Of a stretch of DNA of 48,227 bases, positions 42,871-48,227 are shown one piece after another (position 1 is the first letter of the stretch; every line of letters begins with the position of its first letter). The position numbers and the translations under genes were made by a program. This DNA comes from an uncultured Rhizobium sp. (GTDB lineage: Bacteria > Pseudomonadota > Alphaproteobacteria > Rhizobiales > Rhizobiaceae): assembly GCA_945952045.1 (NCBI GenBank), contig CAMFHE010000037.1, forward strand, positions 1-48,227, given 5' to 3'. The notes below the pieces were generated by a model. The model had not been told where the DNA came from and ran no database searches. It saw nothing but the letters and a program-made list of their open reading frames with translations.

Positions 42871-43727
42871 CGACGGCCTCCGACGGAGACGAGGCCAAAG
42901 GGACGGAAGCGCACGATCACGATTGCCGAGAGTAGCACCAGCGCCTGCGCGAGCGACGGCGAAATCTGGTAGTTCAGGATGCTGGTCAGGCCGCCGACGA
43001 AGGTGCTCCCGGCAATGAGGCCGAGGACCGAGCCCGCCCCGCCGACGATGACCACGAAGAAGGAGTTGGCGAGATAGTTGACGCCCATTTGAGGCAGAAC
43101 GGTTGCAAGCGGCGAGATCAGCGCGCCGGCAAGCCCGGCGACCGCTGCACCGAATGCGAAGGCGACCGCATAGGTGCGGCGCGTATTGATGCCGACGGCT
43201 TCGGCCATGTCTCGGTTCTGGATGACGGTGCGGATATCGAGGCCGAAACGCGTGCGCGCGACCAGCAGAATGACGCCGGCCAAAGTCAGCAGGGCAATGG
43301 CGATCAGGATGAGGCGATAGACAGGGTAAGTGGTGATGCCGAGATCGATGACGCCATCGAGGGGCGGCACGACCGGTTTTGCGCCGAGGCCAAAGGCGAG
43401 TTCGATGCTTTGCTGAAGAATGAGGCTGACGCCCCATGTGGTCAGGATGGCGCCGACGGGCTTTTCGTAGAGACGGCGCAGGATGAGGCCTTCCAGCAGC
43501 AATCCGACCACCGCGCCGACGACAGGCGCCGCGATCAAGCCGAGCCAGAACGAACCGCCATGGCTTTGCACGAAATAGACGGTGAAGGCGCCGACGGTGA
43601 CGAATTCGCCATGCGCGAGATTGGTGACGTTCATCAGGCCGAAGCTGATCGTCAGCCCGAGCCCGACAAGCGCCAAGATACTGATCAGCGTCAATGCGTT
43701 GAGAAGCGTGGTGGCCGCCAGCTCCAT
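42867..43727 (-). CDS. UrtB/LivH-type ABC transporter permease
   Basis: A 286-residue permease starting at MELAATTLLNALTLISILALVGLGLTISFGLMNVTNLAHGEF, the usual LivH/UrtB opening with its NLAHGEF loop. The EAA-type loop reads QNRDMAEAVGINTRR, and the GGAGSVLGLIAGSTFVGG segment is conserved. Its ATG overlaps the stop codon of the HDAH-like gene by one base (TAATG), showing that deacetylase and transporter are in one translationally coupled transcript. Confidence 0.9.
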   Translation of the reverse strand: MELAATTLLNALTLISILALVGLGLTISFGLMNVTNLAHGEFVTVGAFTVYFVQSHGGSFWLGLIAAPVVGAVVGLLLEGLILRRLYEKPVGAILTTWGVSLILQQSIELAFGLGAKPVVPPLDGVIDLGITTYPVYRLILIAIALLTLAGVILLVARTRFGLDIRTVIQNRDMAEAVGINTRRTYAVAFAFGAAVAGLAGALISPLATVLPQMGVNYLANSFFVVIVGGAGSVLGLIAGSTFVGGLTSILNYQISPSLAQALVLLSAIVIVRFRPFGLVSVGGRR

Positions 43728-44854
43728 TACCGGCCCGCCTTTGCCGAAAGGCGCGCGGACAAGCGCTCCACAAGACCTTCTGCCTTGGCGATCATCGCAT
43801 CCTGATGCGGCTGCAAAGCCTGCCAGCCCCATTCGTCCATATGATCGGAGAGCGGATCGATCACCTCGGTGCGCACGCCTGCCAGCGTTTCGATGACCGC
43901 ATGGCCGCAGAAAGGCACATAGCCTTCGGAATAGCCGCCTTCATGGGTCATCACCAGACGCCCGCCGCAGAGTTCCGCAGCAGCCCCGGCGAGACGTCGC
44001 GCCAGCCGGCGGTAGCATTCGCTGTTGAGCATCATCCGCCCCAGCGGATCGAAACCGGAGCCATCAAACCCGGAGGTCACGACGATCATGTCCGGGCGAA
44101 ACGCCTGAAGCGCGGGCAGCACGACACGGTCGAAAGCCGCTTCATAGGCCCCGGTGCCGCTGCCGGGCGGCAGGGGAATGTTGATGTTGAAGCCTTCGCC
44201 AGCGCCGGACCCGTTGTCGGCAACCGCGCCGCGGCCGGTCGGATAAAGATTGTCCTGATGGATCGAGATCGCCAGCACCGACGGGTCGTCGTAGAAGGCC
44301 GATTCGGTGCCGTTGCCGTGATGCACGTCCCAATCGACGACGGCGACGCGATGGAGCAAGCCTTCCGCCTGCAGGCGGCGAATGGCGACGGGCGCATTGC
44401 CGAACAGGCAATAGCCCATGGCGCTGTCGGGTTCGGCATGGTGGCCCGGCGGGCGCACCAGCGCGTAGGCATTGTCGACGCGGCCGCTGAGCACGGTCGC
44501 CATGGCCATCCAGGTGCCGCCGGCCGAGAGCAGCGCGATTTCGTAAGAGCCGCGCCCGATCGGCGCCTGCGGCCCGGCATAAACGCCGCCCACCTTGCTG
44601 AGTTCTTGAATGTTTTCAATGTGACGACGCGTATGGACGCGGGCCAGATCCTCCACCGTCACCGGCTCCGGTTCGATGCGAACGAGATGACGGGCAAGAC
44701 CGCTGACATGCAGCAGGCTGTTCAGCCGTCGTTTCGTAGCCGGCGCCTCGGCGTGTTGTCCCGGTTCGACGAAGCGGTCGGGCGGCAACATCTGGGCGCT
44801 GGTGCCCGTATCGTGCCAGAGATAATGCTCGTGAAAGACGTAGCCGGTTGTCAT
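43727..44854 (-). CDS. HDAH-like histone-deacetylase-family amidohydrolase
   Basis: Started at MTTGYVFHEHYLWHDTG, the protein has 375 residues and resembles the Bordetella/Alcaligenes HDAH (369 aa) from end to end as remembered. Active-site features: VRPPGHHAEPDSAMGYCLFGN (His138, His139), VDWDVHHGNGTESAFY with zinc ligands Asp176 and His178, SGFDGSGFDPLG with Asp264, and the THEGGYSEGYVPF tyrosine. Bacterial HDAH proteins deacylate small N-acyl amines; natural substrates are poorly known. It is the first gene of the transporter operon, unlike the more distant AphA-like gene at the operon's far end. An upstream in-frame ATG 48 bases away is possible but its leader is weak. Confidence 0.88.
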   Translation of the reverse strand: MTTGYVFHEHYLWHDTGTSAQMLPPDRFVEPGQHAEAPATKRRLNSLLHVSGLARHLVRIEPEPVTVEDLARVHTRRHIENIQELSKVGGVYAGPQAPIGRGSYEIALLSAGGTWMAMATVLSGRVDNAYALVRPPGHHAEPDSAMGYCLFGNAPVAIRRLQAEGLLHRVAVVDWDVHHGNGTESAFYDDPSVLAISIHQDNLYPTGRGAVADNGSGAGEGFNINIPLPPGSGTGAYEAAFDRVVLPALQAFRPDMIVVTSGFDGSGFDPLGRMMLNSECYRRLARRLAGAAAELCGGRLVMTHEGGYSEGYVPFCGHAVIETLAGVRTEVIDPLSDHMDEWGWQALQPHQDAMIAKAEGLVERLSARLSAKAGR

Positions 44855-44911
44855 GACGCCGTATCCTGTTTTCGATACGAGGTGTAGTACGCAGAGTTTC
44901 ACCTGTCCCGA

Positions 44912-44956
44912 TCCGAAAGGAGGGGATGCGTGAAATTTTCATCCCCTTCTTTCGGA
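44912..44956. repeat. 17-bp inverted repeat in the leader of the HDAH-transporter operon
   Basis: TCCGAAAGGAGGGGATG (44912-44928) and CATCCCCTTCTTTCGGA (44940-44956) pair over 17 positions with one G-U, around an 11-base loop that itself contains TGAAATTTTCA. It lies 58-102 bases upstream of the HDAH-like start and 137 bases after the Ldh-family stop. No T-run follows on the minus strand. It may be a leader structure, an operator or an intergenic terminator. A second GC hairpin (CGCCGC/GCGGCG, 44974-44990) stands beside it. Confidence 0.6.
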
Positions 44957-45092
44957 GGGGTGCAGTCTCCGGACGCCGCTCTTGGCGGCGACACGTCGAG
45001 GCCGCCGGTTTGCGAAGCGGCGCGCCTGAGGCTGCACGGCATGAGGGAAAGACAACCTCACCGAGATTTCGTCCAGAATGACGCTATCGCGA

Positions 45093-46082
45093 TCAAACCG
45101 CGAAGCGTTTCAGCGTGTCGAAGATTTCGCGGGGCAGGGTCAGCGTCATCGGCGGCGCTTTCCGGCCGGTGACACCGGGAACGTGGACGCCGAGGTCCTG
45201 CAGCCGCGCCGCCTGGTCACCGGCGCGGGCGACAAGACCATTCTCCGCTGGGCCGGGCATCATGGCAATGACCGTAAACCCTACGGATGGCGAGGCATCG
45301 CCCTTGTTGAAATGCGGTGCATCGAGCGACCAGAAGCCACCGGACAAGCCGGCTGAGAGCATTTCGACCATCAGCGCGATATTGGCTCCCTTTCGCCCGC
45401 CGAACGGCAGGAGCGCGCCGCCCAGCGCCTTTTGCGCGTCTTCGGTATCGGCGCCATCGGCATCGACCGCCCAGCCCTTGGGGATGGGGCGGCCTTCCCG
45501 GGCGGCGATGAGCAGGTTGACGTAAGCCGTCGCACTGGCGGATTGATCGATCACCAGAGGCGGTTTGTCGCCACCCAGCGGAAATCCGAAGGCCATCGGA
45601 TTGGTGCTGTAAACCGCAGGCCCGCCGGCATTGGCCGCCACCATCGCATTGGCGTTCGTCGCCGCGAGGCTGACCAGTCCTTTTTCGGCCAGCCGGCGCA
45701 CGTAGTAACCGAGTTCCCCTGACGTGTAGCCGTTCGCGCCGGTGAAGATGGCGATACCGAAATTTCTGGCTGCCTCGACCAAATCGGAGAAGGCGAGATC
45801 GAAACCGAGTTGCGCGATACCGCCATCGGCATCGGATGTCAGGAATGCGGGGAAGGGCCGCGCCAGTTTCGGCTGCGGGTCGCAATTGATCCGTCCCTCG
45901 CGAAAACTGTTCAGGTAATCGATCATATGGGGAAAGCCGAGCGTGTTCGGGCCGGAACGCGCCGCCGATAGCGTCGCATCGACGAGTGCGCGGGCGCTGG
46001 CGGCGTTCGCGCCTGCGCCAAGGCAGGCTTTGAGCGCCAGCGCTTCCGCTTGTTCGAGGTCAAGTTCGACACTCTCGGTCAT
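45093..46082 (-). CDS. Ldh/malate dehydrogenase-type (LDH2) NAD(P)-dependent oxidoreductase, DpkA-like
   Basis: The 329-residue product belongs to the LDH2/MDG2 family, not the Rossmann lactate dehydrogenases. Motifs: ARSGPNTLGFPHMIDYL, FTGANGYTSGELGYYVRRLAEKGL, TNANAMVAANAGG, STNPMAFGFP and DQSASATAYVNLL; the C-terminal GGRKGANIALMVEMLSAGLSG is also typical. The family includes delta-1-piperideine-2-carboxylate / N-methyl-amino-acid reductase DpkA, ureidoglycolate dehydrogenase and sulfolactate dehydrogenase. Next to an N-methylproline-demethylase-like gene, with one base between stop and start, an imino-acid or N-methylamino-acid reaction is the most attractive guess. Start at MTESVELDL. 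Confidence 0.82.
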   Translation of the reverse strand: MTESVELDLEQAEALALKACLGAGANAASARALVDATLSAARSGPNTLGFPHMIDYLNSFREGRINCDPQPKLARPFPAFLTSDADGGIAQLGFDLAFSDLVEAARNFGIAIFTGANGYTSGELGYYVRRLAEKGLVSLAATNANAMVAANAGGPAVYSTNPMAFGFPLGGDKPPLVIDQSASATAYVNLLIAAREGRPIPKGWAVDADGADTEDAQKALGGALLPFGGRKGANIALMVEMLSAGLSGGFWSLDAPHFNKGDASPSVGFTVIAMMPGPAENGLVARAGDQAARLQDLGVHVPGVTGRKAPPMTLTLPREIFDTLKRFAV

Positions 46083-46083
46083 T

Positions 46084-48069
46084 TCAAATCTCCAGTCCGG
46101 CTTTCCTGCCTTCGAAAAATGCATAAGGCGCCTGACGCGGGGCCGCGCAATCGCCGATCTGCCGCAGCGGCAGACCCAGCTCGGATAATCCCGGCATGAG
46201 CCAGTCGGCGGCCATGTTCGTCGTTGCCGTCACCAGCGTGTCGGCGTCGATGGAACAGTGCTCGCCGGTATTGTGATCGATCAGCGTCGCGCCATTGCCG
46301 TGCCACTCGATGATGCTGGCATCGACGATCCATTTCACGCCGAGTTTCCGCAGTGCCTGACGCATGGGAACATCGGCGGCGGTTCGCTGCAACTCCTTGC
46401 CGACGAAGGGATCGGGGGTCACGATGGTGACCGCATGGCCTTCCTCGGCGAGCTTCCAGGCGGTGCCGCCACCGCGCCATCCGCCGCCTTCGTCAAGCAG
46501 CAGCACATGTTTGCCCGGTCTTGCCTGCCGGGCCATGATCGCCTCCACGGTGAAGACATTGCTCTTATCGATTCCCGGCAGGGTTTCGACGGTCGGCAGC
46601 GCCTTTTGGAAGCCGGTTTCCGGCGAATAGGAGCCCGTGGCGGCGATGACGATGTCGAATTCGGCAGGATCGATCTCACCAGCCTCGAGATAGGTGTTGA
46701 GGCGGACCTCGACACCGAGTTTTTCGAGCTGGCGTTCATACCAGGCGATAAGATCGAGGATTTGCGCCCGTCTCGGCTGCATGCCGGCCAGCAGGAAGTT
46801 GCCGCCGAGCCGGCTCGATGCCTCCGAAAGCACCACCCGGTGACCGCGTTCGGCTGCGGCTCTCGCCGCTTCCAGCCCGGCCGGGCCGCCGCCGATCACC
46901 AGCACGCGTTTCGGGTCAGTGGTCTTGTTAAAGCGGTCGCCACCCCATTCCGCCTCGCGCCCGACGGAGGGGTTGATGAGACAGCTGATCCAGTAATCGC
47001 GCGAGCGCCGTCCCCAGCACATCTGGTTGCAGGAAATGCAGCCGCGAATATCGTCCGGGCGGTCCTCGCGGGCCTTGGTCGCCAGATGCGGATCGGCGAT
47101 CTGGCCACGCACGATGGAGACCAGATCGGACAGGCCTTCGCCAAGCACCGTTTCGGCATTTTCCGGCGTGCGGATATGGCTTTCGGCGATGACGACGGCA
47201 TTTTTGACGACGCCTTTCAGCACGGAGGCGAGATCGGCGCCGAGCTTTTCCGGATAGAGGAAAGTCGGCATCAGTTTGTAGAAATCGAGATAGCCGCCCG
47301 AACCGCAGGTGACGTAGTCGATCAGGCTGAGCTCGTCATGCAGCTTGATGATGTCGGCAAGCTCGTCGGGCTGGAGCGCGACCTTGACGTCCGGTTCGTC
47401 GCTGACGGCAAGACCGATAATGAAATCAGGGCCGCAGACTGCGCGGATACGGGACAGGATTTCCCGTGACATGCGGGTGCGGTTCTCGAGCGAGCCGCCC
47501 CAGCGGTCCTCGCGACGATTGCACCAGGGGGTCCAGAATTGATCGACCATGCCGAGATAGGCGGCCCAGACTTCGACGCCATCGAAGCCGGCCTCGCGAC
47601 ATCGCCGTGCCGCCTGGACGAAACCGTCGATCGTTTCCTCGATCTCGGCTTCGGTCATCGCGTGGGAGCCGTCGCTGTCGTGGTAGCTGGGTGCGCCGGA
47701 CGGCGACCAATGCGGATGAAAGGAATTGTCGGAATCGCCATGGGCGCCGATATGGTAAAGCTGCTGGATCGCGACCGTCCCATGCGCCTTGATCGCCTCG
47801 GCGACCTTGCGGAAATGTGGAATGACGGCGTCGTCGGAATGACGGAAATTGCCGCGGGTGAGAACGGCGGCGGCGTGCACGGGCATCGGCTCGACGACGA
47901 TCATCGCGGCACCCCCCATCGCCCGCTCGGCATAATAGGCGGCATGGCGTTCGGTCGGCAGGCCCTCGACCGCCATGTTGGCAGTGTGGGCGCCAAACAC
48001 GATCCTGTTCTTCAGGACATGCGAGCGCAGCTTGAGCGGCGAGAACAGGCGTGGAAATTTCTTGGACAT
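46084..48069 (-). CDS. Old-yellow-enzyme-type flavin oxidoreductase with [4Fe-4S] and FAD domains, N-methylproline demethylase-like
   Basis: The 661-residue protein has the three-domain layout of trimethylamine dehydrogenase and 2,4-dienoyl-CoA reductase: an FMN TIM barrel (about 1-345), four cysteines in C-x2-C-x3-C-x11-C spacing (344, 347, 351, 363) for [4Fe-4S], and a C-terminal nucleotide-binding domain starting with VLVIGGGPAGLEAARAAAERG (GGGPAG at 393-398). Rhizobial relatives of this length act in stachydrine (proline betaine) breakdown as N-methylproline demethylases; others oxidise histamine or trimethylamine. It would demethylate or deaminate an amine. It is coupled to the Ldh-family gene. 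Ribosome site weak (CCGGGATCGCAAG). Confidence 0.85.
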   Translation of the reverse strand: MSKKFPRLFSPLKLRSHVLKNRIVFGAHTANMAVEGLPTERHAAYYAERAMGGAAMIVVEPMPVHAAAVLTRGNFRHSDDAVIPHFRKVAEAIKAHGTVAIQQLYHIGAHGDSDNSFHPHWSPSGAPSYHDSDGSHAMTEAEIEETIDGFVQAARRCREAGFDGVEVWAAYLGMVDQFWTPWCNRREDRWGGSLENRTRMSREILSRIRAVCGPDFIIGLAVSDEPDVKVALQPDELADIIKLHDELSLIDYVTCGSGGYLDFYKLMPTFLYPEKLGADLASVLKGVVKNAVVIAESHIRTPENAETVLGEGLSDLVSIVRGQIADPHLATKAREDRPDDIRGCISCNQMCWGRRSRDYWISCLINPSVGREAEWGGDRFNKTTDPKRVLVIGGGPAGLEAARAAAERGHRVVLSEASSRLGGNFLLAGMQPRRAQILDLIAWYERQLEKLGVEVRLNTYLEAGEIDPAEFDIVIAATGSYSPETGFQKALPTVETLPGIDKSNVFTVEAIMARQARPGKHVLLLDEGGGWRGGGTAWKLAEEGHAVTIVTPDPFVGKELQRTAADVPMRQALRKLGVKWIVDASIIEWHGNGATLIDHNTGEHCSIDADTLVTATTNMAADWLMPGLSELGLPLRQIGDCAAPRQAPYAFFEGRKAGLEI

Positions 48070-48119
48070 CTTGCGATCCCGGAGTGACGGCAGGATTTTG
48101 GGGGAGGGGCGGTAGAAAG

Positions 48120-48145
48120 CGGACCGGCCATGTGAGGCCGGTCCG
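48120..48145 (-). terminator. Terminator-like hairpin after the gene at the right edge
   Basis: GGACCGGCC (48121-48129) and GGCCGGTCC (48136-48144), with an extra C-G pair at the base, form a 10-bp GC-rich stem with a six-base loop. On the minus strand it begins five bases after a TGA stop and is followed by CTTTCT. It probably ends or attenuates the transcript entering from the right. Confidence 0.65.
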
Positions 48146-48150
48146 TGGGA

Positions 48151-48227
48151 TCACGCGACGGCGCGTTGATCGGGAGCGTGCGCGCTGACCATGGCGCCGG
48201 CCAGCTGGCGGAAGGTGACGCGGCCGA
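48151..48227 (-). CDS. C-terminal end of an unidentified gene (partial, right edge)
   Basis: On the minus strand a frame enters from the right edge and ends in TGA; the last 24 residues read GRVTFRQLAGAMVSAHAPDQ plus RAVA. The stop followed within five bases by a strong hairpin supports a real gene end. Too short to identify. It would be the gene upstream of the N-methylproline-demethylase-like gene. Confidence 0.5.
   Translation of the reverse strand, partial: GRVTFRQLAGAMVSAHAPDQRAVA

Noticed and set aside
42871..43773. N-terminal extension of the LivM-like permease frame
   Set aside because: The extended part overlaps the LivH-like gene in another frame and reads as Arg/His-rich nonsense; the ATG at 42870 overlapping the previous stop is the natural start.
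1..48227. CRISPR arrays, tRNA or rRNA genes, insertion sequences, prophage or integrase genes
   Set aside because: I looked for regular direct repeats, transposase or integrase motifs and cloverleaf-type segments and found none I could support.

Overview
The window is GC-rich, tightly packed bacterial DNA that fits the Rhizobiaceae (Rhizobium, Agrobacterium, Sinorhizobium relatives). The clearest evidence is a complete repABC replication and partition module at about 34.3-38.1 kb. It has a counter-transcribed RNA gene between repB and repC and two copies of a parS-like palindrome, so the window lies on a large plasmid, chromid or secondary chromosome. Gene content agrees: rhizobial iolCDEB with iolR and idhA, a mocDEF-like oxygenase, and several ABC transporters. 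I see no rRNA or tRNA genes, insertion sequences, CRISPR arrays or phage genes.

Layout. (1) 1-5.3 kb, + strand: a tightly coupled catabolic operon (end of a possible aminotransferase, uronate-dehydrogenase-like SDR, FAD amine/amino-acid oxidase family protein, ThDP acetolactate-synthase-like enzyme, two classical SDRs); substrate unknown. (2) 5.6-9.1 kb, - strand: a three-part oxygenase of the rhizopine MocDEF type (desaturase-fold oxygenase, Rieske ferredoxin, FAD reductase) followed by a divergent PanB-like protein. (3) 9.2-15.1 kb, + strand: a LacI-type regulator, an IolI-like inosose isomerase and a sugar/inositol-type ABC importer. (4) 15.3-22.8 kb, - strand: iolR, then iolC-DUF2090 fusion, iolD, iolE, iolB and a Gfo/Idh/MocA dehydrogenase, with idhA divergent at 23.0 kb. 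(5) 24-34 kb: small conserved-looking and accessory genes: MFS permease with GntR regulator, hybrid histidine kinase, rRNA pseudouridine synthase, PrmB methyltransferase, SRPBCC protein, large MalT/LuxR-type activator. (6) repABC. (7) 38.1-48.2 kb, - strand: acetylpolyamine-amidohydrolase-like and HDAH-like deacetylases bracketing a Urt-type (urea/amide) ABC transporter, preceded by an Ldh/DpkA-family dehydrogenase and an N-methylproline-demethylase-like flavoprotein.

How it works together. Regions 2-4 form an inositol island. The importer brings in inositol or a derivative, IdhA oxidises it to inosose, and IolE, IolD, IolB and IolC carry the ring product down to the phosphorylated acid; the C-terminal DUF2090 domain of IolC probably supplies the aldolase step. 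iolA (mmsA) is not in the window. The MocDEF-like oxygenase would remove an O-methyl group. Related palindromes at the mocDEF/lacI promoter region and just upstream of the IolI-like gene suggest one LacI-type regulon. Because IolI links the D-chiro and myo series, I propose O-methyl-inositols such as D-pinitol as substrate, as an alternative to rhizopine. A second set of palindromes, GGAA-N6-TTCC-like, sits at the iolC promoter, in the iolR/idhA gap and upstream of the ABC importer, and would be the IolR regulon. Region 7 looks like an import-and-deacylate pathway for N-acylated or N-methylated amines and is the second candidate for an undescribed system. All functions are read from motifs and remembered family features; no database search was run.
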